Positions 18,855 to 28,470 are shown, counted from the stretch's first letter. The stretch is DNA of 64,000 bases from Roseicella aerolata (GCF_020523605.1 NZ_JAJAQI010000018.1:53253-117252); one strand, 5' to 3'. The notes: a model not told the origin generated them from the letters alone. Numbers and translations: made by a program.

Positions 18855-19964
18855 CTAGCGGCCCGCCCGGAAGCGGTTCCAGAGGCGCGTCCGCGCCCGC
18901 TCCGCCGCCGGGTTCAGCGTGCCCGGCACGAAGGCGCGGGAGAGCGCCTCCTCCGGGGGATGGACGCTCGGATCCTCCCGCACCGCCGGCGCCACGAGCG
19001 GACGGCTGGCCGGCACCGCGTTGGGGTAGCGGACATGGCTGGTGATGGCGGCCATGATCTCCGGCTGCAGCAGGAAATCGATGAAGGCATGCGCGGCGTC
19101 GGGGTTCGGCGCATCGGCCGGGATCGCCAGCATGTCGAACCAGAGATGCGCGCCCGATTTCGGCGCGACATAGCCGATCTCCACGCCCCGGCCGGCCTCC
19201 CGGGCGCGGGCCGCGGCCTGGATGACGTCGCCGCTATAGGTCAGCGCCACGCAGATCTCGCCGGTCGCCAGCATGTCCACCAGCGCGCCGGAGCCGGGGA
19301 TGGCGCGCAGATGCGGGCGGATGGCCAGCAGCGCCTGCTCCGCCGCGCGCAGATCGGCGGCCTCGGTGCTGTCCGGTCCCTTGCCCAGCCAGGCGAGGAC
19401 GGAGGGCAGCACATCGGTCGCGCTGTCCATCACGGCGAGGCCGCAGCGCGCGAGCCTTGCCGCATTCTCCGGCTTCAGCAGCAGGTCGAGCCCGTCCATC
19501 GGCGCCTCGGGCCAGAGCGCACGCACCCGGTCCAGCCGGATGCCGAGGCCGACCGTGCCCCACAGGTAGATCGCGCCATACCGGTTGCCGGGATCGACCG
19601 CCGCCACGCGTTCCATCAGCCGCGGATCGAGGTTCCGCCAGTTGGGTATCCTGTCCTTGTCCAGCGGCCGCAGCGCCCCGGCGCGGACCAGGCGGGCGAA
19701 GCTCGGCTCGCTGGTCGGGACGATGAGGTCGTAGCCCGACCGGCCCGCGGAAAGCTTTCCTTCCAGCGTCTCCAGGCTGTCATAGACATCGTAGCGCACC
19801 CGGATGCCGGTCTGCTGCTGGAAGCGCTCGACCACGGCGGGGTCGATGTAGTCGGTCCAGTTGTAGACGTTCAGCACCGGCTGCGCCGACGCCACCGGGA
19901 CCAGCATCCGGGCGAGCAGCAGCGCTGGCAGCAGCAGGCAAGCGAACAGGAAGCCTCGGCGCAT
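18855..19964 (-). CDS. potF: Periplasmic polyamine-binding protein
   Basis: A 369-residue secreted protein. A signal peptide (MRRGFLFACLLLPALLLAR...VASA) ends near residue 25-30. The mature part starts PVLNVYNWTDYIDPAVVERFQQQTGIRVRYDVYDS, the hallmark of PotD/PotF proteins. NWTDYID includes aromatic and acidic residues that hold the diamine. Later blocks YGAIYLWGTVGLGIRLDRV and ALTYSGDVIQA agree. GTG 19970 is an alternative start, but ATG 19964 has GGAG about ten bases upstream and gives a normal signal peptide. It is the first gene of potFGHI and the likely promoter is in the following intergenic region. Confidence 0.93.
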   Translation of the reverse strand: MRRGFLFACLLLPALLLARMLVPVASAQPVLNVYNWTDYIDPAVVERFQQQTGIRVRYDVYDSLETLEGKLSAGRSGYDLIVPTSEPSFARLVRAGALRPLDKDRIPNWRNLDPRLMERVAAVDPGNRYGAIYLWGTVGLGIRLDRVRALWPEAPMDGLDLLLKPENAARLARCGLAVMDSATDVLPSVLAWLGKGPDSTEAADLRAAEQALLAIRPHLRAIPGSGALVDMLATGEICVALTYSGDVIQAAARAREAGRGVEIGYVAPKSGAHLWFDMLAIPADAPNPDAAHAFIDFLLQPEIMAAITSHVRYPNAVPASRPLVAPAVREDPSVHPPEEALSRAFVPGTLNPAAERARTRLWNRFRAGR

Positions 19965-20302
19965 CGCCACCCCGCTCCGGTTGGATCACGCCCAGGCTAG
20001 AGCAGATCGCCGCAGGGCGGAAACGCCCGCCGGCATGAATCCGCCGGGCCAACCAAGGCCGGGGCGCTTTTTCGCCGCACCGCCGGCGCGCCGGTGCGAA
20101 GGCGGGTCCGGCGCGCCGGGAACTAGGATCATTTTCCTTGACTTTCCGATCCGGAGTCGGCTAACCCCGCCCTGCCGACGGCCGAATTGCGCCCAAGGCT
20201 CCCCCGCACCATCCGCGCCCGCCGCCGGCGGCCCCATCCGGACGCGCCCCGCCGCGCCCGGCTGTGCCGCCGCGCCCGGCCGTTGCCGAGACGGAGACAC
20301 CC
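19965..20302. other. Divergent intergenic region between potF and the phage-like genes
   Basis: No gene recognised. Bases 20001-20028 contain an AGCGGATCG-type element in degraded form (AGCAGATCGCCGCAGGGCG, then GAAA, then CGCCC): stem GGGCG (20015-20019) with GAAA loop and CGCCC (20024-20028). The palindromes of the same family stand on both sides of the small phage-like cassette at its left end. Promoters for potF (leftward) and the phage-like genes (rightward) are expected here. Confidence 0.45.
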
Positions 20303-20956
20303 GTGCCCTTCAGCCCGGCCAGCCTCAATGCGCTGATCCAGACCAGCGCCTTCGCCCTCTGGCACTACCGCACCACGGACAGCCGCGCGACGGTCAGCGC
20401 CGCCGGCTATTTCGCGCCGGCCACCGCCAGCCTGCGCGCGGGCGACCTGATGATCCTGCAGGCCTCGGACGCCATGGCGCTGGTGCCGCTGCGCAGCAAT
20501 GCCGTGCTCGGCACGGGCGTCACGCTCGATGGCGCGGTCGGGCCGGTGAGCCTGCTGCGCAGCGTCGCCATGGGCCTGCGCGCCAGCCAGAGCGCCTCGG
20601 CGGTGGTGCGGACGCTCCTGCTCGCGCCGCTTGCCGCCGGCTTCCTCGCGGGCGGCAGCATTCCGGTCTCCGCCGCCGTCACCGGCCCCATCGCGCAGGT
20701 GGTGTTCAGCCTGCGCGATGCGGGCGGGGCCGTCATCCCGCCGGTGCGGAGCGTGATGGTGGAAGGCGGCCGCGCCGCGGCCAGCTTCCCCGCCCCGCCG
20801 GTCGGCAGCGGCTACCGCATCCGGGTGGAGGATGCGGCCGACCCGGCGATCGCCGCCACCTCGCGCAGCTTCAGCGTGGCGCCGGATGCCGGCATTCTGC
20901 TGATCGAGGGCGGCGACACCCTGACCACCGAGGCCGGCGACCGGCTGCGGCCCTGA
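20303..20956 (+). CDS. Phage structural-type protein of unknown function
   Basis: A 217-residue protein beginning VPFSPASLNALIQTSAFALWHYRTTDSRATVSAAGYF, a sequence style I associate with proteins coded beside phage tail genes and with trimeric beta-rich structures. The rest is Ala/Gly/Val-rich with regular strands (AGDLMILQASDAMALVPLRS, GSIPVSAAVTGPIAQVVFSLRDAGG, GSGYRIRVEDAAD) and ends in GILLIEGGDTLTTEAGDRL. No enzyme motif. GTG 20303 has GGAGACAC upstream. Its orientation and closeness to the fibre gene suggest a common function such as a baseplate, adaptor or decoration protein. Function not established. Confidence 0.6.
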   Translation: MPFSPASLNALIQTSAFALWHYRTTDSRATVSAAGYFAPATASLRAGDLMILQASDAMALVPLRSNAVLGTGVTLDGAVGPVSLLRSVAMGLRASQSASAVVRTLLLAPLAAGFLAGGSIPVSAAVTGPIAQVVFSLRDAGGAVIPPVRSVMVEGGRAAASFPAPPVGSGYRIRVEDAADPAIAATSRSFSVAPDAGILLIEGGDTLTTEAGDRLRP

Positions 20957-21190
20957 AGCGGATCGCGCTCAGAACTGAACGCCACTCCGCTGCAGGCCGT
21001 TGTCGGTAGAGCAGGGTCACGCTGCGGGGGCGTTCACGCCCCTCCGCGACCTGCTCTGGCGCGGATCGCCGCGGAGCGGAAACGCCCAGAGGGCTGACCT
21101 GCCCTTCCGGACAATGCTGGACCATCCAGGGCTGCACAGCCGGCCCGGGACGGTCCAGCGCGATCGCGGCGGGGCGTGAACGCCCCGAAG
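20957..21190. repeat. Nested palindromes upstream of the fibre gene
   Basis: A region of stacked inverted repeats. (1) AGCGGATCGCG-like sequence at 20959. (2) GGGGCGTTCACGCCCC at 21027-21042, a 6-bp stem with TTCA loop. (3) GCGCGGATCGCCGCGGAGCGGAAACGCCC around 21059-21086. (4) GCTGGACC (21116-21123) pairing with GGTCCAGC (21152-21159). (5) GGGGCGTGAACGCCCC at 21171-21186, the exact reverse complement of element 2. The two 16-base copies in opposite orientation bracket about 128 bases. No gene lies within it, and the 21187-21409 stretch before the fibre start is also empty. Confidence 0.6.
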
Positions 21191-21409
21191 CAAGGCTTTG
21201 CCCTGCATGCCGCCACCGGCCATCCCCTCGCCGGGACGCGGATGGCCTCCCCGACCGCGCCCCGATCCGCCGCAGGTCCTGCCCCCCGGGGCCGATGCGC
21301 GCCCCCCGACCGCGGGCCCGCGCCGCGGCCGCCCCCCGTTCCCCCCTCCGCCCGTGCCGCGCCGGCCCATCGCCGGCCGGCCGCGCGCGCCCATCCGGAC
21401 TGGAGCCCC

Positions 21410-23995
21410 ATGCCCGACGTAAGGATCAGCGAGCTGCCCGCCGCCGCGACTCCCGGCGATGCAGACCTCGCGCCGCTGGTGCAGGCCAGTGGCGCCACCC
21501 TGGAGACCCGCCGCGCCACCCTCGCGCAGCTCCGCGCCGCCGTGCTGGCCGACCGCGGCGCGCATGTGCGGGACTATGGCGCGGTCGGCGATGGCGTCAC
21601 CAACGACGCGCCCGCCATCCAGGCGGCGATCAACGACCTGAAGGAGAAGGGCGGCGGCACGCTGAGCTTCGGCCCGCGGGTCTATCGCATCGCCTCCCCC
21701 ATCAGCATCGCCGACGTCACCATCCGCCTGCAGGGCGCCGGCTTCACCGAGGGGCCCGGCCCCGGCCAGGGCACCTGGCTGCGCATCGACCAGACCGGCT
21801 TCACGCCCTTCACCTTCACCGGCGTCTTCGCCCGCGGCTCCGCGGTGCGCGACATCGCCGTGCAGCAGGTCCACACCGCCGCGCTGAACGCCAACTGGGC
21901 GCCCAACAACTACGACTTCGTCTTTCGGGTGGAGGACTGCCTGGGCGGCATCGATTTCGACAATGTCTTCCTCTGCTTCGTCAACCGCGGCATCTACTGC
22001 CGCAACTCCGGCCGGCTCGACATCCGCCGGCTGCGCGGGCAGGTGCTGCGCACGGGCGTCGAGATCGACCAGTGCCTCGACATCCCGCGCATCCACAGCC
22101 TGCATTTCTGGACCTTCCTGACCAGCGACAACAACGTGGTCCGCTGGGCGCAGGCGAATGGCGACGCCATGGTCTTCCGGCGCTGCGATGGCGTCTTCAT
22201 CGACCAGGCCTTCGTCCTCGGCTTCCGCAGCATGTTCCGCTTCGCCTCCTCCGGCAGCGGCATCACCACGAAATTCTACATCGGTCAGGCCTATACCGAT
22301 TTCGTGCAGTACGGCGTCTGGATCGAGGCGAACGGCACGGACGGGCAGATCGCCAACCTCACCCATCAGGGGGAGATCTTCAATGCCGGTGGGCCGCCGC
22401 TGCCGGGCGGCATCGGGCTCTTCGTCAATGCCTCCAACACCCGCGTGCAGGTCGGCAACCTGCGCATCGACGCGGTGGAGGACAATGCCATCCGCCTCAA
22501 TGGCAGCGGCAACCGGCTGGATGTCTTCTCGCTGCGCTGCGTGCGGTACAATTACCGCAACAACGGCGCGGCGGCGATCCATGTGGCGGATTCCGGCGCC
22601 GCCACGCCGAATGCGGTCTATCTCGGCAGCCCGCCGCTGCTGGAATCGGGCAATGGCGGCCCGCTGACCAATGGCAGCAGCACCAACGCCGTCGTCGCCC
22701 TCGGCGCGCCGGCCGGCCGCGCGGCCCGGCCCGGCCTGTCGCTCGGCCGCCAGGATACCGGGCTGTTCGAACCCGCCGCCGGCGCGCTGGCCGGCACGGC
22801 GGGCGGGACGGAGGTGCTGCGCGCGACCTCGGGCGGCGCGGTGACGCTGGGCGGCGCGCCCGGCCTGCATGCGCTGGAGGTGGCGACGCCACCCGCCGGC
22901 GCGAACCGCGTCGTGGTGGCGGGCGGCGGCACCGGCGCGCCCGTGACCCTGCAGGCGCAGGGGGCGGACGCGCATGTGGATCTCCTCCTCACCGGCAAGG
23001 GCAACGGGCTGCTGCGCACCGTCTCGCCCCCGCCGGGCGATGATTCCTCGGCCGTCGCCACCACCGCCTGGGTCCGGGCGCAGGACTATGGCGGCGGGAC
23101 GGCGGCGGTCACCAGCGTCGCCGGCCGCACCGGCGCGATCAGCCTCGGCGTTGGCGACGTTGCCGGCGCAGCGCCGCTCGCCTCGCCCGCCTTCACCGGC
23201 TCGCCCACCGCGCCGACCCCGGCGGCGACGGATCGCAGCGGCGCCCTGGCCACCACCGCCTGGGCCTGGTCGCGGCCGGCGCAACTCCAGCTTGCCGACG
23301 AAACCGCCACGGGCGGCCAAGCCCGCGGCGCCGGCGCCGTGGACTGGCAGGGCAGCCGGAGCCTGGCGAGCCAGGTGGCAAGCGGCGCGCAGGCGACCAT
23401 CGGCGGCGGCGGCGGCAACACCGCCTCCGCCCTTGCCGCCACCGTCGCCGGCGGCAGCGCCAACAGCGCGAATGGCCCGTACAGCTGGGTGCCGGGCGGC
23501 CTGCAGGCAGATACCCGCGGCCTGCCCGGCCGCGCCGCCTGGTCCGCCGGCAGCTTCGCGGTGCCCGGCGATGCGCAGGCCGACGAGTTCGTGCTCCGCC
23601 GCCAGACGACCGACGCGACCGCTGTCGTGCTGACCGCGGACGGCGCCGCGCCCGGCGCGACGAATCTCGTCAACCTGCCGGCCGGCGCGACCTATGCCGT
23701 CCGGGTCATGGTCGCCGCCCGGCAGACCGGGGGCAGCGCCGGCACGATCGGCGACAGCGCCCTGTGGGCGCGCGACTTCCTGGTGAAGCGAAGCGCCAAC
23801 GGCGCGGTGACCAGCATCACCGGCGTGTCGCAGACGCTGGTGGCCCCGACCGCGAGCGACGGCGGCGCAAGCGCCTGGCGCGTCATGCACGCGCCCGATT
23901 CCACCCATGGCGGCCTGTCGCTCTCCTGCACGGGGGAGGCGAACAAGACCATCAACTGGGTCGCCCGGATCCTCTCGGTCGAGATCGTCGGCTGA
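21410..23995 (+). CDS. Phage tail-fibre/tailspike-like protein with right-handed beta-helix
   Basis: An 861-residue protein. Residues 1-25 read MPDVRISELPAAATP, the ISELP N-terminal motif of many phage tail fibre and minor tail proteins. Residues about 55-80 (DYGAVGDGVTNDAPAIQAAIND) are the pectate-lyase superfamily helix-start motif, followed by beta-helix coils up to about residue 420. Residues about 600-620 (GSPTAPTPAATDRSGALATTAW) are a phage tail repeat. A Gly/Asn/Ala-rich LbR/YadA-like stretch (GGGGNTASALAATVAGG) is at about 660-690. The C-terminus from about 720 (EFVLRRQTTDATAVVLTADGAAPGA ... KTINWVARILSVEIVG in outline) is the domain often seen at the end of phage fibres. It looks intact. 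ATG 21410 follows GGAG by five bases. Confidence 0.85.
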   Translation: MPDVRISELPAAATPGDADLAPLVQASGATLETRRATLAQLRAAVLADRGAHVRDYGAVGDGVTNDAPAIQAAINDLKEKGGGTLSFGPRVYRIASPISIADVTIRLQGAGFTEGPGPGQGTWLRIDQTGFTPFTFTGVFARGSAVRDIAVQQVHTAALNANWAPNNYDFVFRVEDCLGGIDFDNVFLCFVNRGIYCRNSGRLDIRRLRGQVLRTGVEIDQCLDIPRIHSLHFWTFLTSDNNVVRWAQANGDAMVFRRCDGVFIDQAFVLGFRSMFRFASSGSGITTKFYIGQAYTDFVQYGVWIEANGTDGQIANLTHQGEIFNAGGPPLPGGIGLFVNASNTRVQVGNLRIDAVEDNAIRLNGSGNRLDVFSLRCVRYNYRNNGAAAIHVADSGAATPNAVYLGSPPLLESGNGGPLTNGSSTNAVVALGAPAGRAARPGLSLGRQDTGLFEPAAGALAGTAGGTEVLRATSGGAVTLGGAPGLHALEVATPPAGANRVVVAGGGTGAPVTLQAQGADAHVDLLLTGKGNGLLRTVSPPPGDDSSAVATTAWVRAQDYGGGTAAVTSVAGRTGAISLGVGDVAGAAPLASPAFTGSPTAPTPAATDRSGALATTAWAWSRPAQLQLADETATGGQARGAGAVDWQGSRSLASQVASGAQATIGGGGGNTASALAATVAGGSANSANGPYSWVPGGLQADTRGLPGRAAWSAGSFAVPGDAQADEFVLRRQTTDATAVVLTADGAAPGATNLVNLPAGATYAVRVMVAARQTGGSAGTIGDSALWARDFLVKRSANGAVTSITGVSQTLVAPTASDGGASAWRVMHAPDSTHGGLSLSCTGEANKTINWVARILSVEIVG

Positions 23996-24033
23996 CCGCC
24001 CGGGCGCGCCTGCGGGAAGGCGCGCCCGGGCGG
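23996..24033 (+). terminator. 15-bp-stem hairpin directly after the fibre gene
   Basis: CCGCCCGGGCGCGCC (23996-24010) pairs perfectly with GGCGCGCCCGGGCGG (24019-24033) with an eight-base loop TGCGGGAA. It starts at the base after the stop codon, and is the longest perfect stem seen here. It may end or protect the fibre transcript, separating it from the following small genes. Confidence 0.65.
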
Positions 24034-24125
24034 CATCGCAGGACGATGCCATTTCCCCCGCCCGTCCGGCGGCACGGCCCGGTGCCGCGCCACCGGACAC
24101 CTCCCCACCCCCCTGGAGAGCCCCC

Positions 24126-24428
24126 ATGGCCCTGCTGAAGCCGATCGAGATCCGCAACACGGGTCTCGTCGCCGCCTATTGGCGCCTCACCCACTGCCAG
24201 ATCGACCACGGCGCCGGCATCGCCGAGTTCCGCCTGCATGGCTGGCCGAGCCGGGAGGCCCGGGAGGCGGGCAAGGCGCCCCTGCCCGGCCTGCTCTACC
24301 GCGTCACCGCCGGGGAACTCGGCCTGTCCGACCTGCACGCGGTCCGCAGCGCGGATCTCTACGGCGCCGCCCGCACCCGGCCGGCCGAGGACGGCACGGT
24401 CTGGTTCGCCGATGCCGAGGATGCCTGA
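24126..24428 (+). CDS. Small phage-cassette protein of unknown function
   Basis: A 100-residue protein, MALLKPIEIRNTGLVAAYWRL at the start, that has short strands and a charged centre (WPSREAREAGKAPLPGLLYRVTAGELGLSDLHAVRSADLYGAA). No known domain. It has a GGAGAG ribosome site about 7 bases before ATG 24126. It lies between the fibre gene and another fibre-type gene in the same orientation, so it is likely a tail-associated accessory protein. An alternative reading is a small enzyme-less assembly chaperone, which cannot be decided from sequence. Confidence 0.6.
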   Translation: MALLKPIEIRNTGLVAAYWRLTHCQIDHGAGIAEFRLHGWPSREAREAGKAPLPGLLYRVTAGELGLSDLHAVRSADLYGAARTRPAEDGTVWFADAEDA

Positions 24429-24468
24429 CCCCGGCCCCATTCCCCGCCAGCCCTGAGAGGAGAGACGC

Positions 24469-24843
24469 ATGCCCGACCTTACCGATTACGCGAAGAACCT
24501 GCTCGGCCGCGCCCTGTGCGCCCGGGTGCCCGCCCTGCCCAGCCAAGTTTTCCTGGCCTTGGGCACCGGCGGCAGCGATGCCACCGGCCTGACCGGCGAA
24601 CCGGCCGGCAACGGCTATGCCCGGCAGCGCGTGACCTTCACCGGCACCGGCGCGCAGCAGAACACGGATGCCATCCGCTTCACCTTCACCGCCGCCGCCG
24701 GCACCCTGACGCATGTCGGCCTGTTCGATGCGGTGAGCGGCGGCAACCCGCTGACCTGGTCGGCACTGGCGCAGCCGGCGGCGGTCACGGGGGCGGGGAC
24801 CGTCACCGTCAACCCGGCGGCGCTTGTGGTGACGCCCGCCTGA
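24469..24843 (+). CDS. Phage tail-fibre-family small protein
   Basis: A 124-residue protein beginning MPDLTDYAKNLLGRALCARVP. The part PSQVFLALGTGGSDATGLTGEPAGNGYARQRVTF (about residues 24-57) with a later THVGLFDAVSGGNPLTWSALAQP is a sequence block seen in phage tail-fibre accessory proteins. The C-terminal end is a run of beta-strands. It is preceded by GAGAGGAGAG at a good distance. It is 40 bases downstream of the small gene at 24126 and followed by a terminator hairpin, so the two form the last part of the cassette. Confidence 0.7.
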   Translation: MPDLTDYAKNLLGRALCARVPALPSQVFLALGTGGSDATGLTGEPAGNGYARQRVTFTGTGAQQNTDAIRFTFTAAAGTLTHVGLFDAVSGGNPLTWSALAQPAAVTGAGTVTVNPAALVVTPA

Positions 24844-24857
24844 CACCCAGGGGGGAG

Positions 24858-24883
24858 GACGCGGCCCCGCGCGGGGCCGCGTC
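24858..24883 (+). terminator. Terminator hairpin at the end of the phage-like cassette
   Basis: GACGCGGCCCC (24858-24868) pairs with GGGGCCGCGTC (24873-24883) around a GCGC loop, an 11-bp perfect stem beginning 15 bases after the last cassette gene. Outer CCCAGGG/CCCTGGG bases can extend it. No T-run. Confidence 0.6.
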
Positions 24884-25012
24884 GCCCTGGGATCCGGAGC
24901 AGCGCCGGCCATGCGCCCGGCGCGGGGCCGATTCGTGACCTGCGATCGGCAGCGGTGACTTGTACCTGACGGTGCCCCTCGGCTACCTTCGGCGCAAGGA
25001 CCGGAGAATGCC

Positions 25013-25759
25013 TTGAATCCGTTCGACGCGCCGCACCCGACCAATGAGCTGAAGGCCACCGCGCCGGTCTGCGACCGCTGCGGCAGCAGGGTTGCGGGCC
25101 TGTGCCAGCCGCTCGACATCGCCGCGCTCGACGAGATCTCGAGTGAATCGCAGCAGACGTCGATGCCTGCGCACAGCATGGTCTTCCGCGAGGGCGATCC
25201 GGCCGGCAAGGTCTTCACCCTGATCGAGGGCTTCGCCAAGCTCACCCGGCTGCTGCCGGACGGCAAGCAGCAGGTGGTCGGCTTCCGCTTCGCCGGCGAC
25301 GTCATCGGCTATACCACCCTGCCCTCCTACCCCTTCGATGCCGAGCTGCTGACCGACTCGCGCCTCTGCCGGCTGGAGCGCGGGCAGCTCGATGGGCTGC
25401 TCCGCCGCTACCCGAAGCTGGAGCGGCGGATGCTCGATCTCTGCGTGCAGGAGCTGACCGCGACGCAGGAGCAGCTCGTCACCGTTGGCCGCCGCTCGGC
25501 CGAGGCGCGGGTCGCCGCCTTCCTGCTCTCCCTGGTCGAGGCGAGCCGCCGGCGCGGGCCGCCCAGGACCGTGCTCGAGATGCCCATGACCCGGGCCGAT
25601 ATCGCCGATTTCCTCGGCCTGACGCTGGAGACGGTGAGCCGCAGCCTGACCGCCTTCCGCAAGCGCGGCTGGATCCGGGAGCCGGTGCATCACCGGGTGG
25701 AGCTGATCAACCTCCCCGCCCTGTCCGCCCTGGCCGAGGGCACCAGCGACAACGGCTGA
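25013..25759 (+). CDS. FNR/FixK-type oxygen-responsive transcription regulator
   Basis: A 248-residue Crp/Fnr regulator with an oxygen-sensing Fe-S site. Cys20, Cys23 and Cys31 form the CX2CX7C motif and Cys119 (SRLCRLE) is the fourth ligand, which matches FNR proteins of alphaproteobacteria. Residues about 50-130 are the cyclic-nucleotide-like domain (HSMVFREGDPAGKVFTLIEGFAKL). The HTH is at about 190-220 (TRADIADFLGLTLETVSRSLTAF), with E-T-V-S-R as in FNR, so it should bind TTGAT-N4-ATCAA. It would be active without oxygen. The start is TTG 25013, with GGAG six bases upstream; an ATG at 25008 is out of frame. A candidate target site is at 61791. Confidence 0.93.
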   Translation: MNPFDAPHPTNELKATAPVCDRCGSRVAGLCQPLDIAALDEISSESQQTSMPAHSMVFREGDPAGKVFTLIEGFAKLTRLLPDGKQQVVGFRFAGDVIGYTTLPSYPFDAELLTDSRLCRLERGQLDGLLRRYPKLERRMLDLCVQELTATQEQLVTVGRRSAEARVAAFLLSLVEASRRRGPPRTVLEMPMTRADIADFLGLTLETVSRSLTAFRKRGWIREPVHHRVELINLPALSALAEGTSDNG

Positions 25760-25767
25760 GTCGGCCT

Positions 25768-25783
25768 GGCCCGCAAGCGGGCC
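25768..25783 (+). terminator. Short hairpin after the FNR gene
   Basis: GGCCCG (25768-25773), loop CAAG, CGGGCC (25778-25783). It begins 9 bases after the stop. No T-run, weak evidence. Confidence 0.4.
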
Positions 25784-25935
25784 GCCGCAACCCCGCCGGG
25801 CATGCCAGCCCAGCCCGACCCTCCCGCATCATGCTGTCCCGCAGGAATGCCGGCGCCTGTCTCCGGCTGCGCCCGCCATCGGCGGCTGCAGGTCACGACC
25901 TGCGCCGGTCGGTATCCGCCCATCTGCACCACTGA

Positions 25936-27327
<1,392 letters not shown>

Positions 27328-27334
27328 GTCCCGC

Positions 27335-27919
27335 ATGACCGCCGAGATCCGTGACGCCATCCTCGATTCCGCCGCCACGCTCCAGCGGCTCGCCGGGGAT
27401 GCGGCGGCCATCGCCGCCATCGCCGGCATCGTCGATCTCGCCGTCGCCGCGCTCGGCCGGGGCAACAAGCTGCTGCTCTGCGGCAATGGCGGCAGCGCCG
27501 CCGATGCCCAGCACTGGGCGGGGGAGCTGGTCTCCCGCTTCCACTACGACCGGCCGGGGCTGCCCGCGATCGCGCTGACCACGGACAGCTCGATCCTCAC
27601 CGGCATCGGCAACGACTATGGCTATGAGCGGGTCTTCGCCCGCCAGGTGGAGGCGCTGGGTGCCGCGGGCGACGTGCTCTTCGCCCTCTCCACTTCCGGC
27701 CGCTCCCCCAACGTGCTCGCGGCGCTGCGGGCGGCGAAGGCGAAGGGGATGGCGACGGCCGGCTTCACCGGGCAGGGCGGCGGGGAGATGCCGCCGCTCT
27801 GCGACCTGCTGCTGCGCGCCCCCGCGGAGTCGACGCCGCGGATCCAGGAGGCGCATGAGGTCGCCGGCCACATCATCTGCGCGGAGATCGAGCGCCGCCT
27901 CTTCCCGCGCGCGCCGTGA
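27335..27919 (+). CDS. gmhA: Sedoheptulose-7-phosphate isomerase (SIS domain)
   Basis: A 194-residue SIS-domain protein. [17 protein letters not shown] at residues about 49-65 is the sugar-phosphate loop. [20 protein letters not shown] near 119-138 is the second SIS signature. [21 protein letters not shown] carries the metal- and substrate-binding E/H residues of GmhA. It makes D-glycero-manno-heptose-7-phosphate from sedoheptulose-7-phosphate, the first step of LPS or S-layer heptose synthesis. Its last four bases overlap the next gene (GTGA). Confidence 0.92.
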   Translation: MTAEIRDAILDSAATLQRLAGDAAAIAAIAGIVDLAVAALGRGNKLLLCGNGGSAADAQHWAGELVSRFHYDRPGLPAIALTTDSSILTGIGNDYGYERVFARQVEALGAAGDVLFALSTSGRSPNVLAALRAAKAKGMATAGFTGQGGGEMPPLCDLLLRAPAESTPRIQEAHEVAGHIICAEIERRLFPRAP

Positions 27920-28470
27920 CGCGCCGCGCCCTCTTCCTCGACCGCGACGGCATCATCAACGAGGACCGCGGCTTCGTGCACCGGCGGGAGGAGTTCGTCT
28001 TTCTCGACGGGATCTTCGACCTCGCCGCCGCGGCGACGCGGCAGGGCCTTGCCCTCGTCGTCGCCACCAACCAGTCGGGCATCGGCCGCGGCTACTACAC
28101 GGAAGCCGATTTCCACGCGCTGATGGGCTGGGTCGCGGCGGAGTTCGCGGCGCGCGGCACGCCGCTGGCCCGCATCGAATTCTGCCCGGACCACCCGAGC
28201 GAAGGCATCGCCCCCTACCGGCGGGAGTCGGACCGCCGCAAGCCCGGCCCCGGCATGCTGCGCGACGCGGCGGCGGCGCTCGGCCTCGACCTCGCCGGCT
28301 CCCTCATCGTCGGCGACGGCCTGCGGGACGTGGAGGCCGGCCGCCGCGCCGGCCTCGCCACCTGCCTGCTGGTCACCGCGGATGCGGCGGCCGCGGCGCA
28401 GGCGCCGCCCGGGACGCTGGTGCTGCCATCGGTCCGGGCCGCGGCGGCCTGGCTGGCCGCGCGGGGCTGA
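27916..28470 (+). CDS. gmhB: D-glycero-manno-heptose 1,7-bisphosphate phosphatase (HAD), zinc-loop cysteines incomplete
   Basis: A 184-residue HAD phosphatase. [11 protein letters not shown] (residues about 9-19) is the catalytic motif I with both aspartates, TNQSGIGRG near 50 motif [10 protein letters not shown] near 105 with the motif III lysine, and [16 protein letters not shown] motif IV. It would remove the C7 phosphate from heptose bisphosphate. In GmhB the zinc loop has CxH and CxC. Here FCPDHP is present, but the second pair is missing because the corresponding segment reads [10 protein letters not shown] 27916 overlaps the gmhA stop. The 3' end overlaps the convergent glycosyltransferase by 98 bases. 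Confidence 0.88.
   Translation: MTRRALFLDRDGIINEDRGFVHRREEFVFLDGIFDLAAAATRQGLALVVATNQSGIGRGYYTEADFHALMGWVAAEFAARGTPLARIEFCPDHPSEGIAPYRRESDRRKPGPGMLRDAAAALGLDLAGSLIVGDGLRDVEAGRRAGLATCLLVTADAAAAAQAPPGTLVLPSVRAAAAWLAARG

Noticed and set aside
21017..24160. Long open frame on the minus strand opposite the fibre gene (over 1000 codons)
   Set aside because: It mirrors the coding frame of the fibre gene in GC-rich DNA, has an Arg/Gly/Ala-dominated composition and shows no domain.
20303..24883. A complete prophage
   Set aside because: Only tail-fibre-type genes are present, with no integrase, terminase, capsid or lysis genes and no attachment repeats.
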